Origin: Sphingobacterium deserti | GTDB taxonomy: Bacteria > Bacteroidota > Bacteroidia > Sphingobacteriales > Sphingobacteriaceae | Length of the DNA stretch: 64,000 bases | Assembly: GCF_000757725.1 (NCBI RefSeq) | Contig: NZ_JJMU01000022.1 | Span: forward strand, 62,001-126,000 | Direction: 5' to 3' | Shown here: positions 44,800 through 53,834 of the stretch, piece after piece | Layout of the letters: every line of letters starts with the position of its first letter | How positions within the stretch are numbered: the first letter of the stretch is position 1 | Translations under genes and position numbers: made by a program | Notes under the pieces: model-generated | What the model saw: the letters and a program-made list of their open reading frames with translations, nothing else | Databases searched by the model: none | Told to the model about the DNA's origin: nothing

Positions 44800-45351
44800 T
44801 TAGTCGTTGAATAGACCATCGCGTTTTAACACCTCTATTTCGTCATTATTGATCTTAGAAATCATATAGCGCTTTACGTCTACAATTTTCATCTCGTCTA
44901 GAATATCGACTAGATTACGTTGTACGGATTTCTCGCTAGGTCTGATTACGACGATCAAATCTTTACCGCCAGAACGCGCTGGTACTTCTTTTTGCATTTT
45001 TAGCAAAACCTGACGAATGCCTTCTTTACCATAATCTACCGTTACTGGTGGATAAATTGGCTTGGCTAATTGTCCATAGTACCAAGAGATCTTGTTGTCG
45101 GATCCTAATAAAAGCGTGATAGAACGATTATCGGCAATCTCTAGATTGTCATTCGCATCCATCTTATTTTTATCAGGCATCGCAACGTCCATCGCCTGTG
45201 GTTTATTTAATGACGTGGTTAACATGAAGAAGGTGATCAACAAGAATGCTAAGTCTACCATGGCGGTCAAATCGACCTTACCACCGGCTTTCTTGGCCCT
45301 TACTTTACCGCCCTTGCCTCCTTTACCACTATCCTGATTTAATTCTGCCAT
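44800..45351 (-). CDS. exbD: ExbD/TolR family biopolymer transport protein (second copy)
   Basis: Protein of 183 residues with a single N-terminal helix: KVDLTAMVDLAFLLITFFML contains the conserved membrane Asp of the ExbD proton path. A periplasmic domain follows with KDLIVVIRPSEKSVQRNLVD. The very basic start (GKGGKGGKVRAKKAGGK) faces the cytoplasm. It works with ExbB as a stator and sits between the first exbD and tonB. The two copies may form a mixed dimer. Confidence 0.93.
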   Translation of the reverse strand: MAELNQDSGKGGKGGKVRAKKAGGKVDLTAMVDLAFLLITFFMLTTSLNKPQAMDVAMPDKNKMDANDNLEIADNRSITLLLGSDNKISWYYGQLAKPIYPPVTVDYGKEGIRQVLLKMQKEVPARSGGKDLIVVIRPSEKSVQRNLVDILDEMKIVDVKRYMISKINNDEIEVLKRDGLFND

Positions 45352-45371
45352 TTTCTATTTTAGTGATACGA

Positions 45372-46025
45372 TTATTGCTCTGAAGCACGTAGTCCAGTTA
45401 CAAAACTAAATTTGTTCTGCTTTTGGTTACGTAGCGTTTCAATAATCAAATTAACGATTGGATACTTCTCATTTGCATCGGCTTTGATAGCAACCTTCAT
45501 TGGTCCTGGATCGACAAAATCTCTCTCTCCTTCACGCGAACGATTGTACTCAATTGTAGCTTTCCGAGCTTCCTGAACCCAAGAATACAATTCATTCGAT
45601 GCATTTTCCGTACTGTCCACGGGAACACCAGGCTGAATATTCTCCTTGCGTTGTTCATTCGGCAGTGAAAGCAATTGACGCAAATTCTTCATCGGAACGC
45701 CAAACTCGTCTAGTTGTTTAAACTTCTCATATTCCTGTGCAGAAAACGCAACACCGTACTTCTGCGACATATTCTTTAACGTAATCTCGCGTACTGTTGG
45801 ATTTTTCACGCCGAAGAAAATTTTGCCTTCAGCTACCGAGATAACACCAAGGTTATCGTCTGGTAGTTTGTCTGGCGTAGTTGATTGTGGGGTATCCACT
45901 ACCAACACTTCGGGTTGACGAGCTGTAGCCGTTAATACGAAGAACGTAAGAAGCAAGAACGAGACGTCACACATCGCCGTCATGTCGATGGAGGTACTGG
46001 CTCTTTTAATCTTTGCTTTACCCAT
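45372..46025 (-). CDS. exbD: ExbD/TolR family biopolymer transport protein (first copy)
   Basis: Protein of 217 residues, longer than the second copy. The helix TSIDMTAMCDVSFLLLTFFV carries the proton-path Asp. The periplasmic part has an insert of about 60 residues (120-160 region, PNEQRKENIQPGVPVD) before the conserved MKVAIKADANEKYPIVNLII core. Same cluster as exbB, second exbD and tonB. A doubled exbD is common in Bacteroidota. Confidence 0.93.
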   Translation of the reverse strand: MGKAKIKRASTSIDMTAMCDVSFLLLTFFVLTATARQPEVLVVDTPQSTTPDKLPDDNLGVISVAEGKIFFGVKNPTVREITLKNMSQKYGVAFSAQEYEKFKQLDEFGVPMKNLRQLLSLPNEQRKENIQPGVPVDSTENASNELYSWVQEARKATIEYNRSREGERDFVDPGPMKVAIKADANEKYPIVNLIIETLRNQKQNKFSFVTGLRASEQ

Positions 46026-46125
46026 TTTTGTTTACTTCTTTAATTAACAATTCTTATTCCTTTTACTAATGATGATCTTTCCAAACAAATTCCATAAAAG
46101 AATTTGAAAAAAAAATCATTTGTGC

Positions 46126-46956
46126 CTACTTGTGGTTTGCAGCGTACGTTTGTACGATAGAGAAACCAGCCTCGTCGATTGAATAAGTTAAGTTGTCAAT
46201 TTTTGCAGTCAAAATGTTGTACATAATGATAGCGAATGTAGAAGTAGCAATACCTGTAGCCGTATTGATCAAGGCTTCAGAGATACCGTTTGCTAATTTA
46301 GCTGAATCTGGAGCACCACCTGTTGCAAGGGCGGAGAAGGCTTTGATCATACCTGTTACCGTACCTAATAGACCTGTCAATGTACCGATAGAAACTAACG
46401 TTGCAATAACGTTCATGTTTTTCTCCAACATAGGCATTTCTAATGCAGTTGTTTCTTCAATTTCTTTTTGGATAGCTACAACTGATTTTTCAGCGTCTAA
46501 TCCTGTATTAGCAGAAACATCTTTGTATTTCAACAAACCTGCTTTCACAACGTTTGCTACAGAACCTTTTTGTTTGTCACACTCAGCGATAGCTGAATCA
46601 ATGTTACCACCATTGATTAATGACTGAATTTTTCTAACGAAGTTACCAACGTTACCTGTTCCAGCTGCTCTGCCAATAACAAGGAAACGTTCAATAGAGA
46701 ATACCCATACCATTAAGAATAAACCAATCAACACAGGTACGATTACACCAGCGTGATAAACCATTCCCAAATAGTTTCCTGGTTTAGGTTGGTTTTCAGG
46801 GTTTTCTTCCAAGAAATTTGACGGGCTTCCCATAACATATGCCCATACCACGTAACCGACGATGAAACAAATGATGATTGCTAAACTCGCAAATAAATTA
46901 CCTGAATTTCCGCTTTCATTCTTAGCAGGAGTAGTAGTTTTTGGTGCGTTTGCCAT
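46126..46956 (-). CDS. exbB: MotA/TolQ/ExbB proton channel family protein
   Basis: Inner-membrane protein of 276 residues with an extra N-terminal helix (28-46), a helix at about 69-90 (IVPVLIGLFLMVWVFSIERF), and the MotA/ExbB core: NVIATLVSIGTLTGLLGTV, MIKAFSALATGG and ISEALINTATGIATSTFAII. It forms the pentameric proton channel that, with ExbD, powers TonB. First gene of a seven-gene leftward cluster. Confidence 0.94.
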   Translation of the reverse strand: MANAPKTTTPAKNESGNSGNLFASLAIIICFIVGYVVWAYVMGSPSNFLEENPENQPKPGNYLGMVYHAGVIVPVLIGLFLMVWVFSIERFLVIGRAAGTGNVGNFVRKIQSLINGGNIDSAIAECDKQKGSVANVVKAGLLKYKDVSANTGLDAEKSVVAIQKEIEETTALEMPMLEKNMNVIATLVSIGTLTGLLGTVTGMIKAFSALATGGAPDSAKLANGISEALINTATGIATSTFAIIMYNILTAKIDNLTYSIDEAGFSIVQTYAANHK

Positions 46957-47391
46957 TTTTTTACTAATTTTTAGATTTTTACTGTTGTTTAATATTACTG
47001 TTTAATTCAATTTGTGCAATGTATTGCCATCTATCTTGCTGTTAAGCAAAACAAATATACTGTTTTGTGTTAAAAATAAAATTTTCTCTGCATTAATTTA
47101 TACATCTTTCAATAGGCTCCATATTAGATAAACCATCAGCGGTTTCCTCTCCTTCCTAACACATCGTCGCCTCATGCTTTAACGCCGTTTAATGCGATAT
47201 ATTTTACAATGAAAACTATTTTTTTTGGTTTATGCAAATTAAAAAATCATTAACTGCCAAAAATAAGTAAGTGTTCACTTAGTGGTTAATTAGGCCTTTT
47301 AGGGTTCAAATCGTGTCGAATCTAAAGTTATCGATGCGCGCCATTCGACAGCTATAACATCGCACAAATCAAAGCAACCGGTTGTAACTAA
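46957..47391. other. non-coding region upstream of exbB
   Basis: No gene seen in 435 bases. Seen: a -7 promoter box at 47052-47059 for the exbB cluster, a perfect 12-bp inverted repeat 95 bases apart (47282-47293 with 47388-47399, the latter over the yciH stop), and a CAACCGGTTG palindrome near 47376-47385. The rest is AT-rich without recognised features. Confidence 0.5.
47052..47059 (-). promoter_or_regulatory. putative -7 promoter box of the exbB-tonB cluster
   Basis: Minus-strand TATATTTG, an exact TAnnTTTG match, 95 bases upstream of the exbB ATG, leaving a leader of about 90 bases. Confidence 0.5.
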
Positions 47392-47742
47392 TTAACCACC
47401 AACCAATTTCACGCCATATCCTGATGTCTTCAGGATTTCAAATATTCTATTTTTAAAATCTCCCTGAATCAAGATCACCCCATCCTTTGATGAACCCCCG
47501 ACGCCGCATTTTTGTTTCAATTCTTTTGCTAAATCATTTAAGTCTTCGTCCTTTCCAGTGAAACCTTCTACAATTGTAACAATTTTTCCTTTCCTCGCCT
47601 TCTTATCGAGGAGGACTTTCAAGCACTGCTGATTGTTCGGCAATGTTGACTCTTCACCCGATGGTGCGGATTCAACATAGTCAAAATCGCTTGCGGTAGA
47701 ATAGACTATACCTTCAAATCGTTGCTTTTTTTGTTTTGCCAT
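47392..47742 (-). CDS. SUI1/YciH-type translation initiation factor
   Basis: Protein of 116 residues in the eIF1/YciH family. Seen: the basic lysine-rich start, KKARKGKIVTIVEGFTGKDE, LAKELKQKCGVGGSSKDG and IQGDFKNRIFEILKTSGY, which together define the SUI1 domain. It binds the small ribosomal subunit and may check start-codon choice. Located three bases after the lipid kinase gene on the same strand. A role in stringent initiation in a phylum with unusual initiation sites is attractive but untested. Confidence 0.9.
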   Translation of the reverse strand: MAKQKKQRFEGIVYSTASDFDYVESAPSGEESTLPNNQQCLKVLLDKKARKGKIVTIVEGFTGKDEDLNDLAKELKQKCGVGGSSKDGVILIQGDFKNRIFEILKTSGYGVKLVGG

Positions 47743-47745
47743 GTT

Positions 47746-48624
47746 TTAACAAATAATTTTTAAGGACTTATGCTTTATCGCGATTTCTAACTCTTTGCCC
47801 ATCTCTACAGGCTCGCCGTCGACATGCACAGGACCTTTCTCATCCCTAATAATTTTAATATTCTTGCCGGGAAGTATCTCCACATACTCGGACTGATCCG
47901 CACTTTTTGTAAACAAATGAAACACCATTTTTGGCAGCAAATAAAGGGGAAACTTGTGCACGATGCAAACGTCCAAGATACCATCTGTAATAGAGGCTTG
48001 CGGCGCAATATACGCGTTGTTACCGTATTGTGGAGAGTTTGCTACGCTGATCATAAAAGCTTCTTTTTTATACTCTTTCCCATCGATGACAAGTGTATAG
48101 GTGCTTGGCTTGAAGTCACTTAGCACATTCATAATGGAGCGCAAGTAGCCCACCGGCCCGCGGATATTTTCTGTCGCAAAATGGTCGCTAACAGAAGCAT
48201 CAAAGCCTAAGCCCGCAATATTGAAAAAGTTACGGCCATTAATTTCGCCGGTATCAACGTCTACCGTTTCAAATCTGTTGATGCGTCGAAGTGCTGCCGA
48301 TTCATTGAGCGGTATTCCGAGGTACAGTGCTAAGCCATTTCCAGAGCCTTCTGGAATGATTCCTAGCGGCATGTCGGTTCCCATAATAGCTGAGCCCACC
48401 TCATTGATCGTGCCATCGCCTCCTACGGCGACTACCGCATCATACCCCTCTACTACGGCAGATTTACCCAGTTCATAAGCATGATTGGGGTGATCCGTTA
48501 TTTTAAAGGTAGGATCAAACTTTTCCAGATCAAGAACTTCCAACACCTGTTTATTAAAGGCAGTCTTCTTCTTACCGCCCGATATCGGATTTACGACAAA
48601 CAAAATTCGTTTACGCTGACGCAT
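47746..48624 (-). CDS. diacylglycerol kinase family lipid kinase
   Basis: Cytoplasmic or membrane-associated kinase of 292 residues with the DAGK catalytic domain: FVVNPISGGKKK near residue 10, VAVGGDGTINEVGSAIMG with the GGDGT nucleotide motif, and GIIPEGSGNGLALYLGIP. The C-terminal half is the NAD-kinase-like beta sandwich ending in VHVDGEPVEMGKELEI. Relatives phosphorylate diacylglycerol, sphingosine-like lipids or undecaprenol; sphingolipids are typical of this group of bacteria, so a sphingoid substrate is possible but unproven. Confidence 0.9.
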   Translation of the reverse strand: MRQRKRILFVVNPISGGKKKTAFNKQVLEVLDLEKFDPTFKITDHPNHAYELGKSAVVEGYDAVVAVGGDGTINEVGSAIMGTDMPLGIIPEGSGNGLALYLGIPLNESAALRRINRFETVDVDTGEINGRNFFNIAGLGFDASVSDHFATENIRGPVGYLRSIMNVLSDFKPSTYTLVIDGKEYKKEAFMISVANSPQYGNNAYIAPQASITDGILDVCIVHKFPLYLLPKMVFHLFTKSADQSEYVEILPGKNIKIIRDEKGPVHVDGEPVEMGKELEIAIKHKSLKIIC

Positions 48625-48825
48625 CGTATACTTCCATTTTAAGGTTATAAAGATATAGAATTGCTACCATCAATTTACAAAGGTCTGCCGTTTATTTATT
48701 TCCGTAGCTCTTATATCCTATGTGCACATTAACTGAGCCATACTTCTGCATCCTGCGGCGCCAAATGTGGCACTGCTTTTACAAAACATTTTTGTCTTCA
48801 GTTTTCTTTATAAGGGAAAGGTTTG

Positions 48826-48833
48826 TATTTTTG
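48826..48833 (+). promoter_or_regulatory. putative -7 promoter box of metK
   Basis: TATTTTTG matches the -7 consensus exactly and ends 10 bases before the SAM-II-like aptamer, so the transcript would begin at the aptamer's 5' edge. Confidence 0.6.
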
Positions 48834-48843
48834 CTTACAAAAA

Positions 48844-48919
48844 TGTGGACTGATTTGCGTATGGCATATTTGAAAAATGTCATAGGAGATTGCAACCACA
48901 GTAAAAAAGTGCTAAAACC
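48844..48919 (+). ncRNA. SAM-II riboswitch candidate in the metK leader
   Basis: The leader shows the conserved order of the SAM-II class: P1 arm TGTGG (48844-48848), then TGATTTG, then TTGCAA, the other P1 arm CCACA (48896-48900), GTAAA and GCTAAAA. GG at 48885-48886, three bases before TTGCAA, can pair with CC after GCTAAAA, forming the pseudoknot stem; in the known metX example as I remember it the same places hold CC and GG, a compensatory swap. A side hairpin (TATGGCAT / ATGTCATA, 48860-48884) is inserted between TGATTTG and the second strand. SAM binding should lower metK expression. Confidence 0.82.
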
Positions 48920-48956
48920 AAAATTTCTGTTTTTCCACTTTCGTTGCATCTCTCCT
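48884..48956 (+). promoter_or_regulatory. alternative fold of the metK leader (possible expression platform)
   Basis: AGGAGA and TGCAAC (48884-48896) can pair with GTTGCA and TCTCCT (48943-48956), and AAAGTG (48906-48911) with CACTTT (48936-48941) inside. This long hairpin uses aptamer core bases, so it excludes the SAM-bound fold. No T-run follows, pointing to translational control. Confidence 0.5.
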
Positions 48957-48982
48957 GCTATCGCAATCTAAAAAAACGCTTA

Positions 48983-50236
48983 ATGGCATATTTATTTACT
49001 TCAGAGTCGGTGTCCGAAGGGCACCCAGATAAAGTAGCAGATCAAATTTCTGACGCTTTGATCGATAATTTTTTGGCCTGGGATGAAGATTCCCGTGTAG
49101 CCATAGAGACTTTGGTTACGACCGGGCAAGTGGTGTTAGCTGGAGAGGTGAAATCGAAAATCTATTTGGATGTTCAAAAGATCGCGCGATCTGTCATTCA
49201 AAAAATTGGGTATACAAAATCAGAATACATGTTTGAGGCAAATTCATGTGGTGTACTATCGGCCATTCACGAACAATCTGCTGAAATCAATCAAGGCGTC
49301 GATCGTAAAACAAAACAGGAGCAAGGAGCCGGTGATCAGGGTATTATGTTTGGTTATGCGAACAACGAAACAGAAAACTACATGCCTCTTGCGCTAGACC
49401 TTGCACATCGTCTATTATTTGAGCTAGCGGCCTTACGTCGCGAAAATGGAGAGATTACCTACTTGCGTCCTGATGCAAAATCGCAAGTGACGCTTGAATA
49501 TAGTGATGACCATAAGCCGCAGCGCATAGACACGATTGTTATCTCGACCCAACACGACGACTTCGCTCCTGAAGCAGAAATGCTGAATAAGATAACGGAA
49601 GATGTAAAAAACATATTGGTCCCCCGCGTAAAAGCGCAGTTGAAACCGGAGCTTCAAGCCTTGTTTAGTGAGGACATCAAGTTTCACGTGAACCCTACCG
49701 GAAAATTTGTAATTGGTGGCCCGCATGGTGATACCGGTTTGACCGGACGTAAGATTATCGTCGACACCTATGGTGGCAAGGGCGCGCATGGTGGAGGTGC
49801 TTTCTCAGGAAAAGATCCGTCGAAAGTAGATCGCTCTGCAGCTTACGCCACAAGACATATTGCCAAAAACCTTGTAGCGGCTGGCGTTGCCGATGAAATT
49901 CTAGTGCAAATTTCTTACGCAATCGGCGTTAAGGATCCTATGGGAATTTATGTGAATACCTATGGAACCAGCAAAGTAGATCTTACCGATGGTGAAATTT
50001 CTGCTAAAATTGCAGAGATTTTTGACATGACTCCCTACGGCATTGAGACCCGTCTTGGTCTACGAAACCCGATCTATGCAGAGACAGCCGCTTATGGACA
50101 TATGGGCAGAACCCCGAAAACAGTAAGCAAAACCTTCGAGAGCTCCACTGGAGAAACTAAAACTGTGGAAGTGGAATTATTCACCTGGGAAAAGTTAGAC
50201 TACGTCGAAAAAATTAAGACAGCATTCTCGCTGTAA
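48983..50236 (+). CDS. metK: S-adenosylmethionine synthetase
   Basis: Enzyme of 417 residues joining ATP and methionine to SAM. Seen: [20 protein letters not shown] (first ATP motif), [15 protein letters not shown] (methionine and phosphate loop), and [19 protein letters not shown] (P-loop-like GGGAFSGKD). Start [10 protein letters not shown] is chosen; the frame runs 39 bases further upstream through the leader but is not conserved. A SAM-II riboswitch candidate and its promoter precede it. Followed by a strong terminator. Confidence 0.97.
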   Translation: MAYLFTSESVSEGHPDKVADQISDALIDNFLAWDEDSRVAIETLVTTGQVVLAGEVKSKIYLDVQKIARSVIQKIGYTKSEYMFEANSCGVLSAIHEQSAEINQGVDRKTKQEQGAGDQGIMFGYANNETENYMPLALDLAHRLLFELAALRRENGEITYLRPDAKSQVTLEYSDDHKPQRIDTIVISTQHDDFAPEAEMLNKITEDVKNILVPRVKAQLKPELQALFSEDIKFHVNPTGKFVIGGPHGDTGLTGRKIIVDTYGGKGAHGGGAFSGKDPSKVDRSAAYATRHIAKNLVAAGVADEILVQISYAIGVKDPMGIYVNTYGTSKVDLTDGEISAKIAEIFDMTPYGIETRLGLRNPIYAETAAYGHMGRTPKTVSKTFESSTGETKTVEVELFTWEKLDYVEKIKTAFSL

Positions 50237-50247
50237 TAAAGTAAAGT

Positions 50248-50291
50248 AAGCAAGGTCAGCGTCTGAAAACCGCGCTGACCTTGCTTTTTTT
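50248..50291. terminator. bidirectional terminator after metK
   Basis: AAGCAAGGTCAGCG / CGCTGACCTTGCTT, a perfect 14-bp stem with an 11-base loop, followed by Ts. It separates metK from the convergent DUF58 gene. Confidence 0.9.
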
Positions 50292-50296
50292 CATTC

Positions 50297-51625
50297 TTAC
50301 AATAGCCCCCGCGCCTTTATCTCTAGATACTTATTTATAGCGTTAATTGTCAAATCTTCGGGAGACGTATATATAGTTTGAATTCCTTGTCTATTCAATT
50401 CCTGGATCACCAGATTTTTATCGTACACAAACTTTTCCGCAATGACTTGGTTATAAACGTCGATTAATTTTGTTCCATTCTCTTTCGACATCGCAATAAG
50501 CTCCGTATTTTTAAATACAACCACCACCACAATATGCGTTTTGGCTAACATACGTAGATATGGCATTTGCCGGGCTAACGCATCTGTAGTTTCAAAATTG
50601 GTATACAGCATTAATAAGGAGCGTTTGTTAATATGCCGGTTGCAAAATGCGTAGAGGTTTCCAAATTCAGATTCTTGAAAGTCTGTTTCAATCCCGTAAA
50701 GCTTTTCCGATATAAGCTGCATCTGGTTATTCCGCTTTTCAGCCGGCACATGGTTTCCTATGTCTTTTGAGAATGTCAACATGCCCGCCCTGTCTTCCTT
50801 AACTATGGCCGCGTTGGCGAGCACCAAGGTCGAATTAATTGCGTAGTCCAACAATGTAAGATCGTTAAAGGGCATTCGCATCACCCTTCCGCAATCTATT
50901 AAGGCATATATAGGCTGCGATCGTTCTTCCTGATATTGGTTAACTTGCAATTTTTTGTGTTTAGCCGTAGCTTTCCAATTCACGTGTCTAAATTCATCTC
51001 CCCTAACGTATGAGCGAATATGGTCAAATTCCAATGTCGCTCCTATTTTTCGCACCCGTTTTATCCCAAGTTCAACCAAACGGTCTGTTGTCGCTAGAAG
51101 TTGATACTTCCGCATCTGTATGAATGAGGGATAGCAAGCTATCGTTTGGGGTTCCTGCAACGTAAATTTACGCTCGAAAAGCCCCAAATGCTTTACTAAG
51201 GCATGGCAACGGTTAAACACATAGATGCCGCGGCTAGTAGGCCGTACAGTATAGCTGAGACGCTTTGCCCGTTTCGCAGGCAACGCGAAGGAAAAGCTGA
51301 TATCGCGCAACTGAAGTTGCACAGGGAACTCTTCCAACAGGCGTACCACCACTTTCAGCGGATAAAAGCTTTGCACCATGATAGCGAGTTCGTTTTCATC
51401 GCCGTTAGACAGCTTTTCCGGGTAGTCCCGTGCGAGACCAACACCGCTTTTACGCGCGTAAAGAACAAAAATATCCCAAGCGCAAGCTGCTATAAAAATC
51501 CAAAAAAGGATAGAGACAACAATAAACAACGCTTTAATAAAAAATGACAATACGAAACATGTGGCGAAGAATAAGACGCCATAAAAAAATAGATTGGTAA
51601 TATACAGGTTCCGTATGAAGCGCAT
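50297..51625 (-). CDS. DUF58 domain-containing protein
   Basis: Protein of 442 residues with two N-terminal membrane helices (about 10-55) and a cytoplasmic or periplasmic DUF58 domain: FDHIRSYVRGDEFRHVNWKA is the family signature, followed by a von Willebrand-A-like segment (IYALIDCGRVM). DUF58 proteins pair with MoxR AAA ATPases. Here its ATG overlaps the MoxR stop (TAATG). Assembly or remodelling of an envelope complex is the usual suggestion; the client is not known. Confidence 0.88.
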   Translation of the reverse strand: MRFIRNLYITNLFFYGVLFFATCFVLSFFIKALFIVVSILFWIFIAACAWDIFVLYARKSGVGLARDYPEKLSNGDENELAIMVQSFYPLKVVVRLLEEFPVQLQLRDISFSFALPAKRAKRLSYTVRPTSRGIYVFNRCHALVKHLGLFERKFTLQEPQTIACYPSFIQMRKYQLLATTDRLVELGIKRVRKIGATLEFDHIRSYVRGDEFRHVNWKATAKHKKLQVNQYQEERSQPIYALIDCGRVMRMPFNDLTLLDYAINSTLVLANAAIVKEDRAGMLTFSKDIGNHVPAEKRNNQMQLISEKLYGIETDFQESEFGNLYAFCNRHINKRSLLMLYTNFETTDALARQMPYLRMLAKTHIVVVVVFKNTELIAMSKENGTKLIDVYNQVIAEKFVYDKNLVIQELNRQGIQTIYTSPEDLTINAINKYLEIKARGLL

Positions 51626-52620
51626 TATCGTGGTATTTCTATACTATCTACAATTTGTCGAACGATATAATCGCTCGTGAAGCCTTCCATTTCCTTTTCA
51701 GGAGTCAACATGACGCGATGACCTAATACATTAGGTGCAACGTACTTTACGTCATCCGGTGTTATAAAATCTCGGCCTTGCAGCGCTGCACAGGCTTTGG
51801 AAGCTTCCAGCAATGCGATAGAAGCCCGAGGCGAAGCTCCTAATGTAAGATTTGGATTGGACCGTGTATTAAAGATTACATGGACGATATAAGTAAATAC
51901 CTCCTCATGCACGAAAACCTGTTTGATCAGATCTTGAAAATGCAGAAGTTCTTCAATACTCACGACAGCCTGCACAAGATCTTCCTTAGACTTCGCCTTT
52001 TGCGCATGATGTTCACGAAGAATATCCATCTCTTCTTCAAAGATCGGGTAGCCGACATTTATCTTAAATAGAAAACGATCAAGTTGTGCTTCAGGAAGAC
52101 GATACGTTCCCTCATGTTCAATTGGATTTTGAGTAGCGAAAACGACAAATGGACGCGGAACTACATATGTGGTGCCATCAACGGTAACCTGATATTCCGA
52201 CATACATTCAAACAGCGACGACTGGGTTTTGGCCGGTGATCGGTTGATTTCGTCAATCAAAACGATGTTTCCAAAAATAGGGCCTTTAATAAACCGAAAT
52301 TCATTTGTTTTTAGATCCAAAATGGACGATCCTGTGACGTCTGATGGCATTAAATCTGGAGTGAATTGAATTCGTTTAAAATCCCCATGGATACTCTTTG
52401 CAATTAGCTTGGCGGTCAATGTTTTGGCAACTCCCGGCATACCTTCTATTAAGGAATGGCCTGCCGCTAGTATGGATATAAGCAACTTACGGATCACATC
52501 ATCTTGCCCCACAATCACTTTTTTCACTTCCGATGCAACCGCTGCCATCTTCGCCTCTAAAACAGTCAAGTCGATCCTGTTTTCGAAATCGGGTGCATAT
52601 TTACTATCTATTTCACTCAT
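51625..52620 (-). CDS. MoxR-family AAA+ ATPase
   Basis: Chaperone-type ATPase of 331 residues. Seen: Walker A GMPGVAKT near residue 60, Walker B with IVLIDEINRSPAKTQSSLFE, sensor 1 VFATQNPIEHEGTYRLPEAQ and the arginine-finger DRF. The lid domain follows (LTLGASPRASIALLEASKAC). It acts with the DUF58 and DUF4350 proteins encoded beside it; overlaps with both neighbours (1 and 4 bp) show tight coupling. Confidence 0.95.
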   Translation of the reverse strand: MSEIDSKYAPDFENRIDLTVLEAKMAAVASEVKKVIVGQDDVIRKLLISILAAGHSLIEGMPGVAKTLTAKLIAKSIHGDFKRIQFTPDLMPSDVTGSSILDLKTNEFRFIKGPIFGNIVLIDEINRSPAKTQSSLFECMSEYQVTVDGTTYVVPRPFVVFATQNPIEHEGTYRLPEAQLDRFLFKINVGYPIFEEEMDILREHHAQKAKSKEDLVQAVVSIEELLHFQDLIKQVFVHEEVFTYIVHVIFNTRSNPNLTLGASPRASIALLEASKACAALQGRDFITPDDVKYVAPNVLGHRVMLTPEKEMEGFTSDYIVRQIVDSIEIPR

Positions 52621-53834
52621 AATATGTTGGCTTTATTTTTAAATTCTTCTATCTGTTTATTTACATCAATCAGTTCTCGATCCGTCGTAGCGGTAATTTT
52701 TCGGTACTTTATGACAAGTGTTATAATTTGGATACAATCTGCAAGTGGAACTCCCGTTTTTGCGGCGAGCTGTTTCGAAAAACTAGGCTCCTCCAGTGCC
52801 AACGTGTCCAACAGAAAATTGACTCGGAGGTCGTACAAAAAGTATTCTATTTTCTTTTGCACCAAATTCCCAGGGTTTCCGCTCTCGTAATAGAGTGTCG
52901 CGATGGTCTTTGCAAACTCTTTCGACAGATTTTTCTCCGGTTCGACAATCGGGATAGCAATCTGCTCACGTTTACTACGGAACAGCAAGAATAGTAGCAA
53001 GCCAAATAACAAGATGTACCACGCTTGACGTAAGCCATCATTCTGCAATAAAACTCGTAATGGTGTCCGAGCCGAATCGTTGCTCTTGGCCAGCGCATCA
53101 TACCAAAAAACTTCGCGCCGACTCAATAGTTTTAGGGCCGAAGCGGCATAATTGTAGTTCTGCTGTTTCAACATGTAGTAGTTTGTAAACATTAGAGGTT
53201 CCAAATGCAGCAAAAATCGTCCTTTCTTACGTTTAACCTCCACAAAATTGGGAATCTCACGATCCTCAGCTTTAAAATAGCCCACCCTACTTATACCCAC
53301 GGAATCAATCTCATAAAACAATCCAGGATAGTCCAGATCTTTGTAAAAGGCGGTTGATCCATCTGTCAACATAAATGGTCGATCCTCAAAATCGATCACC
53401 TCGTTGAAATCTTGCGGATAATAATATTCCTGATAAAGCCCGAGCGTATCTAACAAATCGAGAGGCAGACTATTCGTGGAAATAAATACTTCCCCACCAC
53501 GCTCGACGTACGCCAAAAGCTCTTTAATGGCTTCTTTTCCATCATACATCCCATCAACGATGTATACCAGACTTCCGTTTTCCTTTCCACGGAGGAAATT
53601 CTTCAGATCCGGATAATTCATAGCGTTGAAATCATGAACCTTCACCTCCTTATCACCAAGAATTTTTGGAAGCTCAGTGCGTGTAAAGAAAAGTCCGTAC
53701 GGCATCTTCTCTCTTTGATCGTACGTTCTAGTCCAGTCTATCTGTTTATCACGCGTCAAATCAACAAGGGCAATCGTTAGAAAAGTCAATACAAGTAATG
53801 TGATGCCTAATTTTCCAGTACTTCTCATTGCCAC
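52617..53834 (-). CDS. DUF4350 domain-containing membrane protein
   Basis: Protein of 405 residues: a signal-anchor helix near 9-24, a periplasmic DUF4350 domain (YGLFFTRTELPKILGDKEV, a VYIVDGMYDGKEAIKELLAY stretch with a glutamine-amidotransferase-like fold), a second helix near 268-285 (YILLFGLLLFLLFRSKR) and a cytoplasmic tail of about 110 residues. Found with MoxR and DUF58 in many Bacteroidota. No enzymatic residues recognised. It overlaps the MoxR gene by 4 bp and the DUF4129 gene by 10 bp. Confidence 0.82.
   Translation of the reverse strand: MAMRSTGKLGITLLVLTFLTIALVDLTRDKQIDWTRTYDQREKMPYGLFFTRTELPKILGDKEVKVHDFNAMNYPDLKNFLRGKENGSLVYIVDGMYDGKEAIKELLAYVERGGEVFISTNSLPLDLLDTLGLYQEYYYPQDFNEVIDFEDRPFMLTDGSTAFYKDLDYPGLFYEIDSVGISRVGYFKAEDREIPNFVEVKRKKGRFLLHLEPLMFTNYYMLKQQNYNYAASALKLLSRREVFWYDALAKSNDSARTPLRVLLQNDGLRQAWYILLFGLLLFLLFRSKREQIAIPIVEPEKNLSKEFAKTIATLYYESGNPGNLVQKKIEYFLYDLRVNFLLDTLALEEPSFSKQLAAKTGVPLADCIQIITLVIKYRKITATTDRELIDVNKQIEEFKNKANIL

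Noticed and set aside
46193..46627. Plus-strand open frame of 144 codons
   Set aside because: Antisense to exbB, with no start signal or recognisable domain.
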